Counted from the stretch's first letter, positions 7,156-16,614 are shown. The stretch: DNA of 41,728 nucleotides from DASWIG01 sp965371445 (GCA_965371445.1 CBDUYN010000082.1:1-41728), one strand, 5' to 3'. Notes: generated by a model not told the origin, from the sequence alone. Translations and numbers: made by a program.

Positions 7156-9215
7156 CGGAAGCGACCCCGGAAGTGTCGCAGCTTTACGCCCTCCTGATTG
7201 GCATCAACCGGTACGCCTGCGAGGGCAAGGCAACGCGCGGTCTCTACGGCGACCTCGAGGGCGCCGTACGGGACGTCCGGGCGATGGCCGCCTTCCTCGT
7301 CGATGAGCGGGGGGTGCCGGAGGAGCACGTCCGCCTGCTGAGCGCTGCCGTGGCCGAGCGGGAACGCGAGGCGGATTCTCCAACCTACGAGAACATCACC
7401 CGCGCCTTCCAGGAGCTGCGATGCCGTGCGCGCCGCGGCGACCGCCTGTTGATCCACTATTCGGGACACGGCGGACGGATCCCGGCGCTGTGCCCTGAGC
7501 TCAAGCCCTCGTCGGGCCTCGACGAAGCCCTCGTCCCGGTCGACGTCGGTGATTCCGGAGGCCGTTATCTGCGCGACGTCGAGTTGGCATTTTACCTGCG
7601 CCGTCTGCTCGACGATGGTCTGCACGTCACCTTCGTCTTCGACTGCTGTCATGCAGGCGGTACTCTGCGCAGAACCGAACAGGGGATCCGCGGGGCGCCG
7701 CGCGTCGATCGCGAAGCTCCGCGGCTCGCCAGCAAAATAGCCTCGCATGAAGAGCTGGTCCAGGCGTGGCGGGCTCTCGCAAGCCCCTCCGGTGGGAGCA
7801 GCGACGAGAGGCGTTATCGGCAGGCACAGCCGTTGAGCGGCTGGCTTCCCGATCCACGGGGCTACGTCCTGATCGCGGCCTGCCGGCACGACCAGCTGGC
7901 GTTCGAGCACCACTTCGAGACCGCGGGCAAGAACGGCGTCCTGACCTGGTGGCTGCTCGAAGCAGCACGCCGGCTGGGCCCCGGAGCCACCTGCCGGCAG
8001 ATTTGCGGCCGTGTCGTCGGCAACGTACAGCGGGGCTTCGAAGCTCAGACCCCACAACTCGAGGGCGCAGCGACGCGCGTCTTTCTCGGCCTCGAAGAGC
8101 GCAGCGAGCCGGACGCAGTCAACGTCCTCGACGTCGACGACGGCGTCGACGTCAAGCTCGCCGTCGGCCAGGCCCACGGCGTTCATGACGGGACGAGCTT
8201 CGCCGTCTATCCGTCCGGTTCGAGGGAGCCGGCAGGACGGCTGGCCGTCGTCCGGATCTGCGACCTCGGTGACCTCGCCTCGTGGGCCGAGGTCGTCGAA
8301 CGCACCGGTGAAGACGGGATCGAACCCGGCGCCCGAGCCTTCTTGCTGGCGCACGGACCCGGTGAATTCTCCCATGGCGTCCGGCTGCCGGCGACGCCCG
8401 CGGAGGACCTGTGCCGGACGATCGCGACGGCAAGCAAGGGACTTCTCCACCCCGCCGCGGATGGTGAGCTGGCCACCTTTGAAATCCTCGCCGAGGAAGG
8501 TTTCGCCGTCCGGTATCAAGGCCGGACGGTGCCGGAGCTCGGCGAGGCCGTCCGGACCGGAAACGCCAAACGCCTCGTCCGCAAGCTCCTGCACGTCGCC
8601 AGATACTGCAACCTGCAGGAGCTGACAAACCCCGAGCCGCGATCCCACCTCGCGGGCCGGGTCACGGTGAAGCTCTACCGTCTGCCACCCAATTTTGACG
8701 AAGAGCGGGCGAAACGGGTGACGCTCGCCGACCTGGAGCGTTGCAAGCCCTTAGGCGAAGCCGCCACGGTCGAGGTGGGGACTCTCCTGTGCCTCTTGGT
8801 GGAGAACACCTCGAAGCGGGACCTGGACTTCGCCGTTCTCGACTTCGCCCCGGACTGGAGCCTGCGCCAGATTCATCCCAACCCCAAAGGCCGTCCCTGT
8901 GGCGTCCTCAATCGGGGCTCCCGCAAGCCCCTGCCGATGAAGGCGTGTCTGCCTGAGAGCTGTCTCGCCGGCATCGACGTCCTCAAGGTTTTATCTACCG
9001 TCGAGACGGCTGACTTCCGGTGGCTTCAGCTGCCCCCGATTCATCGTTTCGAGATGGAAAAGACGAATCGCCTCCGAGGCCCGGCGCGTACGTCGCTGGA
9101 AAAGGTTCTGCACGAGGCTGTCGGCGAGTCCGCGCCCCGCGGCTCCATGCACCGGGCCGCGACCGGTCAGGAGTGGACGACAGCCCGAACGTCTTTGAGG
9201 GTGGTCCGCACCTGA
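7152..9215 (+). CDS. Caspase-family (C14) peptidase with DUF4384-like tail
   Basis: This 687-residue protein starts at the ATG that overlaps the previous stop; the open frame extends further upstream, but that part lies inside the C25-like gene. Residues about 10-320 are a caspase or metacaspase domain: YALLIGINRY at the start, catalytic His in YSGHGG (H106) and catalytic Cys in VFDCCHAGG (C166). The dyad is intact. A beta-rich middle region follows (about 320-500). The C-terminal 150 residues (LLVENTSKRDLDFAVLDF, then GIDVLKVLSTVETADFRW) resemble the DUF4384 domain often found with bacterial caspases. There is no signal peptide, so it should act in the cytoplasm. It is the best candidate executioner or activator protease of the island. 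Confidence 0.9.
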   Translation: MTEATPEVSQLYALLIGINRYACEGKATRGLYGDLEGAVRDVRAMAAFLVDERGVPEEHVRLLSAAVAEREREADSPTYENITRAFQELRCRARRGDRLLIHYSGHGGRIPALCPELKPSSGLDEALVPVDVGDSGGRYLRDVELAFYLRRLLDDGLHVTFVFDCCHAGGTLRRTEQGIRGAPRVDREAPRLASKIASHEELVQAWRALASPSGGSSDERRYRQAQPLSGWLPDPRGYVLIAACRHDQLAFEHHFETAGKNGVLTWWLLEAARRLGPGATCRQICGRVVGNVQRGFEAQTPQLEGAATRVFLGLEERSEPDAVNVLDVDDGVDVKLAVGQAHGVHDGTSFAVYPSGSREPAGRLAVVRICDLGDLASWAEVVERTGEDGIEPGARAFLLAHGPGEFSHGVRLPATPAEDLCRTIATASKGLLHPAADGELATFEILAEEGFAVRYQGRTVPELGEAVRTGNAKRLVRKLLHVARYCNLQELTNPEPRSHLAGRVTVKLYRLPPNFDEERAKRVTLADLERCKPLGEAATVEVGTLLCLLVENTSKRDLDFAVLDFAPDWSLRQIHPNPKGRPCGVLNRGSRKPLPMKACLPESCLAGIDVLKVLSTVETADFRWLQLPPIHRFEMEKTNRLRGPARTSLEKVLHEAVGESAPRGSMHRAATGQEWTTARTSLRVVRT

Positions 9216-9228
9216 TCCGAGGTGGACC

Positions 9229-9846
9229 ATGTCCGAGTTCATTCGTCGCCGTCTGACCGGGCTCGAGGGCCAGGTGAAGGAGCTTGCTGAAGCCGGCTTT
9301 CCCGAGCGGGCTCTGAAGGCCCAGCAGGACGTCTGTCGTCTCGTGCATTCGCACCTGGGGACAGACAGCCCCGAGCTGACGCGCGGGCTACTCACCCTGG
9401 CCGAGCTTCACCACGAGCTCGGCGAGGAAGAAGAGGCTGAGAGCTGCTACCGGCAGACCCGTGACATCCTCCGCGAGGAGCTGCGGCGCAGCCACCCCGA
9501 CCTTCTGGTCGATGGCGCCTCGGCCGGAGGCGAGCAGGGCCTCGACGCCGCCCGCAAGCTCAACCAGTTGGGGAAGCTCTATTGGCTTCTCGGGGAGTAC
9601 GAACCCGCCCGGAAAATTCTGCACAAGGCTCTCCTCATCTGCCGCCAGGCGCTCGGCGACGATCATCCCGACTTCGCCATCCTGGTCAACAACCTCGGTG
9701 AGGTCTACCATTCCCTCGGCGACTTTAAGAAAACCGAGGAGCACTACTGCCGGGCGTTGCGGATCCTCGGCGAAACCCTGGGCGAGGATCATCCGAATTT
9801 CATCCGGAGCTTGCAGGACCTCGTCCGCCTCTATACGTGTGGCTAG
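9229..9846 (+). CDS. Kinesin-light-chain-type TPR protein
   Basis: This 205-residue soluble protein is built from TPR units of the kinesin light chain type: LGTDSPELTRGLLTLAELHH, then NQLGKLYWLLGEYEPARKIL and NNLGEVYHSLGDFKKTEEHY, each with the H-P-D/N-F turn (DDHPDFA, EDHPNFI). Such repeats bind partner proteins. It begins 13 bases after the caspase gene and probably acts as an adaptor for one of the neighbouring proteases, which is inference. No catalytic motif is present. Confidence 0.85.
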   Translation: MSEFIRRRLTGLEGQVKELAEAGFPERALKAQQDVCRLVHSHLGTDSPELTRGLLTLAELHHELGEEEEAESCYRQTRDILREELRRSHPDLLVDGASAGGEQGLDAARKLNQLGKLYWLLGEYEPARKILHKALLICRQALGDDHPDFAILVNNLGEVYHSLGDFKKTEEHYCRALRILGETLGEDHPNFIRSLQDLVRLYTCG

Positions 9847-9997
9847 GCTCAAGCAATCGCTGGCTGTCATCGTCCCTGCTGAAGGCCTGGAAATCGAAGC
9901 CCGCGTCATCCGCCTGAACAACCGCGGCCTGAACCGTGTCTACCAGGGTGCCGGAGACGAGAGGCCGGAACCGGCTTGGGTCTGGGCGCGGCAGTGA
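9839..9997 (+). CDS. Small hypothetical ORF, 52 residues
   Basis: A GTG at 9839, overlapping the end of the TPR gene, opens a 52-codon frame ending in TGA at 9997. The peptide begins MARLKQSLAVIVPAEG and continues EIEARVIRLNNRGLNRVY, ending in WVWARQ. The amino-acid composition looks protein-like rather than like a shadow frame, and overlap with the upstream stop would allow translational coupling. No family is recognised. The alternative is that this is simply the non-coding gap between the TPR gene and the CHAT-FGE gene. Confidence 0.45.
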   Translation: MARLKQSLAVIVPAEGLEIEARVIRLNNRGLNRVYQGAGDERPEPAWVWARQ

Positions 9998-10035
9998 TAA
10001 ACTGGGAGATCGGTTGACGGAGAACGATACGGATC

Positions 10036-12294
10036 ATGACCGAGCTGACCTACCTGGATTTTGACCTGCGGATCAGGCGCGCGGTGGAAGGCTACCTCGC
10101 CGAGGGTCGGGACTCGCACGGCCGGGAGGTGACGGTCGATTTCCGGATGCCGTTTAGCGAGTCGGAGATCGAGGGCTTCTGGCGGCGAACCGGCAGCGCC
10201 CGGTCGCGGGCGCGCCGTCACGTCGCGGCCCTTGACGCGAGCGATCGGAGTCGCCGGCCCGACCTCGACCCGCAGGTCGAGGCTTCCAAGAGCTACGGCG
10301 GATCGCTGTTCGAGGCCCTCTTCCACGGCGAGCTGCTGATCTGTTTCTGCCGCAGCATGGAGCAGGCTGCTCGCGAGGGCGCGGGGCTGCGTATCCGCTT
10401 GCGCCTGGCGGAAGTCCCCGAGCTCGACAACCTGCCCTGGGAGTACCTCTACGACGGCACCTCCGACCGCTTCCTCGCCCTGTCGGCGGCGACCCCGGTA
10501 ATGCGCTATCTGGAGCTGTCGGAGCCGCTCCAGCTGCTGGCGGTCCGCCCGCCGCTCAAAATGCTGGTGATGGTCGCCAGCCCCAGCGACTACGCTGCGC
10601 TGGACGTGGAGCAGGAATGGCAGCGTATTAACGAGGCGCTCGGCGATCTCAAGAAACAGGGCCTGATCGAGCTCCAGCGGCTGGAGGGCGCGACGCTGGC
10701 AGCCCTCCAACGTCAGCTGCGTCGCTGCGAGGCGCACATCTTCCACTTCATCGGCCACGGCGACTTCGACCAGCGATCCCAGGCAGGGGCGCTGATCCTG
10801 GAGGACGATTCCGGCCAGGGCGTCCCGGTCAGCAGCGAGGACCTCGGGGTCGTGCTCCACGACCATTGCCCGCGCCTGGTGGTCCTGAATGCTTGTGAAG
10901 GGGCCCGCACCTCCCGGCTGAATCCGTTTGCCGGTGTCGCCCAGACGCTGATCCGGCAAGGCGTGCCCGCCGTCGTCGCCATGCAGACCGAGGTCCTGGA
11001 CGATTTTGCACTGATACTGGCCCACGAGTTCTACGGCGCTCTAGCGGACGGCTATCCGGTCGACGCCTGCCTCGCCGAGGCGCGCAAGATCCTCGTTGGC
11101 CAGCAGTGCGCGGCGTGGGGAACGCCGGTGCTCTACCTGAGGGCGCCCGACGGCCAAATCCTCCCCAAGGAGCCGGACGCAGGCGACCGGACAGGCGATA
11201 CCGCCGGAATCGGGGGTGCCCCGATCCCAGGTCCGCCTGGACCGGCGGCCGAGGATCCAACGGCCACTGCGCGAGCCGGCGAAGTGTCTCGGCTGAAGTG
11301 GGCAGGAGCCGCGGCTCTTGTACTCGCCGTCCTCCTGTTGCTGGTCTTCCGCCCCTGGCGCGACTCGCTGATCGAAAATAACCCGATCGCAGCGGAGCCC
11401 CGCCCACCGGCTGAACCACCAGGGGAGATCCCATCTGCAGAAGCCACACCACCGGCGACCGAAGACGGACTCGGCGTCGAAGACACCGAGACCGAGGATC
11501 AAACCCGCCCGGCACCAGCTCGATCACCTGAGGGTCCGGATTCCAAAGTGCCCGCGTCTTCAGGCGCCCCGGAACCTGGCTCGACGACGCCTCTGGCGCC
11601 GCCGGAGCGACCACCCATCGCCTCATCCTGGCCCCAGGGAGAGGGTGTGCACCGGAACGAACGAGATGGCCTGTACTACGTCTGGATTCCCCAAGGCAGC
11701 TTCCTGTTCGGCTGTTCGCCGGGCGACGACATGTGCGAGGACGATGAGAAGCCGGCCTCGCGCCAGGAGCTCGAGCTCGGATTCTGGCTCGGCCGGACCG
11801 AGGTGACGGTCGGTGCCTACAAACGGTTCCGGGACCATCCGTCCCTGCTGCCGCCGGCTCCGTCGTTCAACGTTGACTGGCAGGACGAGGCGCAGCCGAT
11901 AGTCAATCTGAGCAGGGCGGAAGCGGCGAAATTCTGCGAGTGGGCCGCCACGCGTCTACCGACCGAGATCGAATGGGAGTACGCGGCGCGGGCCGGGGAA
12001 CGACGCGCTTTGCCGCCGGGCATCTCGGAAAGGGCCTGGTTCGCCGACCAGAGGGGCGGGAGAATGCACACGGTCAGCCAGAAGGAGCCCAATGCGTTCG
12101 GCCTCTACGACATGCTCGGCAACGCCAGCGAGTGGGTCGCTCCAAGGCCGGATCAGCCAGCCAGCTCCGGGGTCCTGCGCGGCGGCTCGTGGCTCCACAG
12201 CACGCAATACCTCCGGTTCTCCTTCCGCCTCCTCGTGGCTCCCAGCGAGCGGCGTGAGATGTATGGCTTCAGGTGCCTGGCCGACTCGTCCTGA
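10036..12294 (+). CDS. CHAT-transmembrane-FGE-fold receptor-like protease
   Basis: This 752-residue protein has three parts. Residues about 80-380 form a CHAT domain with LDNLPWEYLYD, a His in FIGHGDFD (H241) and a Cys in VLNACEGA (C287). Both catalytic residues are kept. One membrane helix follows at about 422-441 (WAGAAALVLAVLLLLVFRPW). After a Pro/Glu-rich linker, residues about 547-752 form a formylglycine-generating-enzyme (FGE-sulfatase) fold with YVWIPQGSFLFG, LPTEIEWEYAARAG, GLYDMLGNASEW and RGGSW. The two active-site cysteines of true FGE are replaced by His and Leu, so this domain is likely a binding module. There is no N-terminal signal, so the CHAT end would be cytoplasmic and the FGE end outside. 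It ends two bases before the convergent pseudocaspase gene. Confidence 0.9.
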   Translation: MTELTYLDFDLRIRRAVEGYLAEGRDSHGREVTVDFRMPFSESEIEGFWRRTGSARSRARRHVAALDASDRSRRPDLDPQVEASKSYGGSLFEALFHGELLICFCRSMEQAAREGAGLRIRLRLAEVPELDNLPWEYLYDGTSDRFLALSAATPVMRYLELSEPLQLLAVRPPLKMLVMVASPSDYAALDVEQEWQRINEALGDLKKQGLIELQRLEGATLAALQRQLRRCEAHIFHFIGHGDFDQRSQAGALILEDDSGQGVPVSSEDLGVVLHDHCPRLVVLNACEGARTSRLNPFAGVAQTLIRQGVPAVVAMQTEVLDDFALILAHEFYGALADGYPVDACLAEARKILVGQQCAAWGTPVLYLRAPDGQILPKEPDAGDRTGDTAGIGGAPIPGPPGPAAEDPTATARAGEVSRLKWAGAAALVLAVLLLLVFRPWRDSLIENNPIAAEPRPPAEPPGEIPSAEATPPATEDGLGVEDTETEDQTRPAPARSPEGPDSKVPASSGAPEPGSTTPLAPPERPPIASSWPQGEGVHRNERDGLYYVWIPQGSFLFGCSPGDDMCEDDEKPASRQELELGFWLGRTEVTVGAYKRFRDHPSLLPPAPSFNVDWQDEAQPIVNLSRAEAAKFCEWAATRLPTEIEWEYAARAGERRALPPGISERAWFADQRGGRMHTVSQKEPNAFGLYDMLGNASEWVAPRPDQPASSGVLRGGSWLHSTQYLRFSFRLLVAPSERREMYGFRCLADSS

Positions 12295-12296
12295 GC

Positions 12297-13850
12297 TCAC
12301 TGGCGTGCGAAGGTACCCAAGACGCCAGTCCGGTCGGCGATGCGGTACTTCGGAACCTGGGCGCCATCGCTTTCGGCCTTCACCCGCTCGGAGACGAAAT
12401 GAAACAGCTCGGTCACGGTCAGGACCCGATCGCGGTTCCAGTCGGCCTCACCCCGCAGCCCCTCCATCAGGGCGCTCGCGAAGATTCCCTGCAGTCCGTC
12501 CTTCGTCTGCCTCGATCGAGAGTCCTGATTGACGTCCGCCGAGACGAGCACCGTGCGACCTTTCTCGGCGGAGAAGAGTCGCAGCAGGTGCGCGTTGACC
12601 AGGTTGCTGCCGGCCAGGAGGTGGTCCAACTCAGGCACGGGGCGCGGCTCGAAGAGCAGCAGGACGTTGCGCGACCGGATCCGCTCCGTGTCCCCGAGCA
12701 GGCGGGCCAGCTCGTCCAGGCTCAGCGCCGTCTCGGTGAGCTGATCGAGACGAGTGTCCCAGCAGGCCAGGTAGGTACGGTCGATCTCCGGGCCACGGCC
12801 ATGGAAGCCGTAGGCGGCAAGATAGACGATGAGCAGATCGTCCGGGCCGGGCAATGACAGGAAGTCCCGCAGAGCCGACCTGACCCTCGCCAGGGTGGCG
12901 TCACGGTCGCGCAATACGAGGACGGCATCCTGCGCGAGACCGACCCGTTCGACCAGAAGGCGGGTCAGGTCGGCGGCGGCGGTCGAAGCGCCGGGCAGAA
13001 CTGGAAGTCCGCTCGGGGTGGACTGATGCTCGGAGATACCGATCGCCAACAGGTATCGCTTGCCCGAGAGTCTCGGCGGCGGCGCTGAGGCTGCTTCGCG
13101 GATCGGTATCCGGACGCGGGTCTCGTTGCCACGGACATCGGCTGCGTAGAGCACCACCTCGCTACGCGAGCTCGGGATCGTCAGACGCCGGTCGATAAAG
13201 GCCGCGTCCCTGCCGGCAGCCACCGGGTCGGTCACTCCGTCCACGCCCACCGCAGCGAGGGGATGGTAAGCGGTGACCTTCGCCTGGAATGAGACACTGA
13301 TCTCCGCAGCGCCCCTCTCGATCACCGGCGGTACCAGCGGGGACAGGACCTCGACACGGGGAGGTGCCGGGTTGCTCTCCCCCGGCCCGTTGATCAGCTC
13401 GAATGTGAACCATTCGTGGTGCGAACGCTCGTGCAATCGAACGATCCAGTTCCGGTAGAACCGCCGGCCACGATGATTCTCGGCCACGATCTCGACGGTG
13501 TTGGCGCCGGCCTCGAGCTTGAGATGAGGCTTCATCTCGAGATCCAGCACGACGACCATGCCGTGCCGGGTTCGCCGCAGCTCGGAGATCGTGGATGCTG
13601 CGTCTCCGTTGATCTTGGGATAGATCTTGTCGGTCTCGATCTCTTCCGCAGTCGGATTCAGAATCTCGATCACCAGGCGGCTGACCCTCTCTTGGGTCAG
13701 CACGATCTCGTCCCCGGCAAACGCTGCGGATCCCTCTCCGGGGATCCGCAGCTCGAACCGCCTGGGGACAGCCGCGCCGTCCAGGATCGTAGCCAGACCC
13801 AGGGCGACGAGGGCGCTGGCCGTCAAGCAACGCTGAAGCACCGGCGGCAC
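12297..13850 (-). CDS. Exported pseudocaspase (catalytic residues lost)
   Basis: This 517-residue protein begins at GTG, three bases after the M48 gene. It has an N-terminal hydrophobic export signal (about 8-26). A long beta-rich region of Ig-like character follows (about 30-270), then a caspase-like domain (about 278-517) starting RYLLAIGISEHQ. Where active caspases have GHG after the beta strand, this protein has YLAAYG (Y347 in place of His). Where they have DACHSG it has LFEPRPV (E401 in place of Cys). The rest of the fold, including LACWDTRLDQL and the C-terminal LMEGLRGEADWNRDRVLTVT, follows caspase proteins. It is therefore probably a catalytically dead binding or regulatory partner. 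It shares a transcript with the M48 protease and the TPR protein upstream. Confidence 0.8.
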   Translation of the reverse strand: MPPVLQRCLTASALVALGLATILDGAAVPRRFELRIPGEGSAAFAGDEIVLTQERVSRLVIEILNPTAEEIETDKIYPKINGDAASTISELRRTRHGMVVVLDLEMKPHLKLEAGANTVEIVAENHRGRRFYRNWIVRLHERSHHEWFTFELINGPGESNPAPPRVEVLSPLVPPVIERGAAEISVSFQAKVTAYHPLAAVGVDGVTDPVAAGRDAAFIDRRLTIPSSRSEVVLYAADVRGNETRVRIPIREAASAPPPRLSGKRYLLAIGISEHQSTPSGLPVLPGASTAAADLTRLLVERVGLAQDAVLVLRDRDATLARVRSALRDFLSLPGPDDLLIVYLAAYGFHGRGPEIDRTYLACWDTRLDQLTETALSLDELARLLGDTERIRSRNVLLLFEPRPVPELDHLLAGSNLVNAHLLRLFSAEKGRTVLVSADVNQDSRSRQTKDGLQGIFASALMEGLRGEADWNRDRVLTVTELFHFVSERVKAESDGAQVPKYRIADRTGVLGTFARQ

Positions 13851-13853
13851 CCG

Positions 13854-15383
13854 TCATTCCCCTGGTCGGGCTGGCAACGCTCCGGACACGAAGACAAAAC
13901 CAGCCGGCGCCTCCGGCAGGGTAGGCGTCCACTCGGCCCGGCCGTTGAGCATCATGTAGTCGAACAGCGTATCCAGATGGGACGGCAGCTGACGAAGCGC
14001 GAACTCCCTGAGTCGGTAATCCGAGTAGCTGTCGATGTACCGCTGCAGCTCCTCCTCGGCCCTGTCGGCCGCATCGGCGGCACTTTCGTCCATGAGCATC
14101 AGCGCATAGTGGAGATGCGATCCGAAGTTCCAGTTCCTGAAGTCGTTCTCTGCTGCGAGCCTGAACAGCTCCTTCGCCTCGTCGAGCTCCGCGTCGGTCC
14201 GGCCGACGAGCTCCAGAACCTTACCATAGTAGTAGAGGGAAGTCGGATCGTTGGACCGAATCTCGACCGCTTGGCGCAGGTTGGTGCGTGCGATGTGGAA
14301 CATGTCGCGGTAGAGGGCCTGGATGCCGTTGTCTCGCCGGAGCTCGGCCATGAGCTCCTTGTAGCGGCGGGTGTCGATCAAGTAGCCCCGCTCCGCCGCT
14401 TCACTCGACGGAGCCTCGAGCGCCCGCTGAATGAGCTTGCTGGTGTATGCCTGGCGCTCGCTCAAGCGATCCGGCCGGCCGATGAAACCGACGGTCGCCC
14501 GGGTGTCCTGCAGGATCGTCTCGCTCAGGCTCGCGTATAGATCTCCGACCTCGAGCACGTCGTAGTTGGCCGTCTGGAGAACCTGGAAGGCGATGTCGTC
14601 GGCCTCGTCCTCCTGGGCGGCGTCCCACTCCAGATCGAACTTCGGCTGTGCGAGGGCTAGCGCGACCCCTGCGAGACCGCCGATCACGGCGCCTTCCTTG
14701 AAGTCGAGACTCTTGCCTATCAGAGCGCCGGCAGCGACGCCGGCCATGACCTTCCAGGCTTGCTTTCTCTCCTGCCGCTCCATGAACTCGGCGGTTCCGA
14801 AGAGGAGCTTGGACTTCCATTTCCAGTGCTCCTTGTAGACGTGTGCCATCTCGTGCGCCAGGACGTAGGCCAGTTGGGCCTCGTTGTCGAGCAGCGCGAT
14901 GAGCCCGGTCGACAAGTAGATCGTGCCCGTGGACAACGCTTCGGCATAGGGGATGGGGGTCGCCACCAGCCGGAACGTGAACAGGGAGCTCGAATCCGCC
15001 GGGGCGAACCGTTGGCCGAGCCGGTTGACGTAAGACTGGATCGCCAGATTGTCGTAGAGAGTCATTTCGTCGTCGCGGTGCCTGCGGAAGCGGTCTTCAC
15101 GGATGATCACCACTTCAGAAGGCCTCGAGGTGTTGATCCGATAGGCGCGCGCACTGTGTTCCCTGAGAATCTCTCGATAGTGTTTGTCGACCGCATCTTT
15201 GAAGTCGGGGTCAGTGTCATACAGCTCTTGCGCGAGCGCCTCGACCTTGGCACGTTGGCGCTCCACCCGTTCCGCAGTTGGCTTACGCTTCAGGGCGCTC
15301 TTGATCTTCTTGAGCTGCGCGAAACCCGGCTCGGGGCTGAACAGGGCAAGAGCAAGAAGTGCTGGCAGAAAACGATTTAGCAT
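13854..15383 (-). CDS. M48-family zinc metalloprotease
   Basis: This 509-residue protein carries an N-terminal signal peptide (about 1-22, ending PGFAQ). The zinc motif is HEMAH (H177, E178, H181), and a third ligand is expected in EDEADDIAF. That is the arrangement of M48 (HtpX/Ste24/BepA-like) peptidases. A hydrophobic Ala/Gly-rich stretch lies after the motif (about 213-240). The C-terminal part is helical and TPR-like. Exported M48 proteins of this size act in envelope quality control. The ribosome site AGGAGG lies inside the last codons of the upstream gene, and the next gene starts three bases later, so the three genes form a tight operon. Confidence 0.88.
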   Translation of the reverse strand: MLNRFLPALLALALFSPEPGFAQLKKIKSALKRKPTAERVERQRAKVEALAQELYDTDPDFKDAVDKHYREILREHSARAYRINTSRPSEVVIIREDRFRRHRDDEMTLYDNLAIQSYVNRLGQRFAPADSSSLFTFRLVATPIPYAEALSTGTIYLSTGLIALLDNEAQLAYVLAHEMAHVYKEHWKWKSKLLFGTAEFMERQERKQAWKVMAGVAAGALIGKSLDFKEGAVIGGLAGVALALAQPKFDLEWDAAQEDEADDIAFQVLQTANYDVLEVGDLYASLSETILQDTRATVGFIGRPDRLSERQAYTSKLIQRALEAPSSEAAERGYLIDTRRYKELMAELRRDNGIQALYRDMFHIARTNLRQAVEIRSNDPTSLYYYGKVLELVGRTDAELDEAKELFRLAAENDFRNWNFGSHLHYALMLMDESAADAADRAEEELQRYIDSYSDYRLREFALRQLPSHLDTLFDYMMLNGRAEWTPTLPEAPAGFVFVSGALPARPGE

Positions 15384-15389
15384 GATCGG

Positions 15390-16106
15390 TTAGCCTCCTA
15401 GTAGGAATTCACGGATGAGCTGCAACACGATCTGAGCCTCGGATCGGCTGACGGTCCCGGTACGGATGCGATGACGCTCTCCGTCCTGGGCCCGCAGCGT
15501 AAGACCGCCGGCTGAGCTCAGTTGCTTGCTCTTCGAGGGGACGATGCTCTCGAGCTGTTCCGAGCTGAGAGAGAAAGAGTGTTCGGTGAGGGAGGTTCTG
15601 TAGTGAACGCCGCTGCTACTCAGAACCAGCCGGCCGGAACAGTGGTCGTCGGAACTGACGACCCTGCGCAGGCCGCCGCCGTGCAAATGCTGGGCGAAGA
15701 CAGAGGCCTGACCGCCGTGCTCGAGCGAGAACCTCATGAGCTCCAGTGCCTTCGTCAGGGCTTCGGCTGCCGGAGGTATCCGCTCGTAGAGGTAGGCCAG
15801 GGCGAGGTGCTCAGCGACGATCGGATTGGATGGATCACGTTCCCAGGCCTCTTCCAGGACGTTGATGGCATCGCTGTAGCGCCGCTGCTCGGTGTAGCGC
15901 AGGCCGTCTTGCACCAGGAAGGCCAGCACCCCGTAATCCGACGACTGGCTCACGAGTGGCGCGGGGGCAAGGGTGGATCCGGCCAGAAGACCGGCCGCTG
16001 CAAGCGCGATTCGAATCAGCCCTGGCGAGCTCCACCAAGCTCGAGGCGCGGCACGCACCACGAGAACCGGTGGCAGGTGAAGTCGGAAGGGTGGCTCTTC
16101 GTACAT
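15390..16106 (-). CDS. Membrane-anchored TPR protein with a beta-rich tail
   Basis: This 238-residue protein has a hydrophobic segment at about 29-48 after a basic N-terminus, so it is probably membrane-anchored or exported. Residues about 55-125 look like TPR units (LRYTEQRRYSDAINVLEEAW, then NPIVAEHLALAYLYERI). Residues about 150-235 are beta-rich (SGRLVLSSSGVHYRTSL, then LTLRAQDGERHRIRTG) and resemble a PH or GRAM-like sandwich, but the family is not certain. It is the first gene of the minus-strand operon with M48 and the pseudocaspase. Only a weak ribosome site is visible before the ATG. Confidence 0.75.
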   Translation of the reverse strand: MYEEPPFRLHLPPVLVVRAAPRAWWSSPGLIRIALAAAGLLAGSTLAPAPLVSQSSDYGVLAFLVQDGLRYTEQRRYSDAINVLEEAWERDPSNPIVAEHLALAYLYERIPPAAEALTKALELMRFSLEHGGQASVFAQHLHGGGLRRVVSSDDHCSGRLVLSSSGVHYRTSLTEHSFSLSSEQLESIVPSKSKQLSSAGGLTLRAQDGERHRIRTGTVSRSEAQIVLQLIREFLLGG

Positions 16107-16614
16107 GGCGGGGTTCTCTCTCGCTCTTGTGTAGACACCCCCTGGCGGGATTTGTTCAGCGCAGGGTCATCATTGGCGAGAAATGAACGATCGTCTGCGC
16201 CCATCGGGCCAAGGTCCATGACGTCCCGGCCTTCTACCTGCTCCCGGCGAGGCGGTGTGTCGTCCCGGTCGCCCTCCGGCGGGCCTCCGGGTCTTGTCCC
16301 CAGCGTTGCATTGGATCCGGCGTCAGGTCTCGTGCTGGGAGCGCCGGTGTCTCGTCGGCCCCGCGGGCGTCGGTCCGATTCCCGGGTGCCGGCCACCAGC
16401 CGGCCGTAGGAGAGGAACTGGCCGACGGTGGTCGGGCAGAGCGGATCGACGCCGGTCTCGACGCGCTCTGCAAGTGGATCCAGGTTGGGCCCGCTTCTCG
16501 ACGTGCCGTTCGGTGGATTACCTGAGGGCGGTCCGGGTCAGAGTAAGCTCAGCCCAGGCTAGGCCCTGCCACCGACGACGGCCGACGGCATCTTGACGAC
16601 AACGCCAACCGCAG
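16107..16614. other. Non-coding or decayed stretch of about 500 bp
   Basis: No convincing gene is seen on either strand. A short plus-strand frame around 16393-16514 (peptide with EELADGG, AERIDAGLDALCKW) reads more like real protein than the rest and may be the tail of a lost gene. Promoters for the minus-strand operon starting at 16106 should lie in the left part, but no strong match to the sigma-70 consensus was found. Confidence 0.4.
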
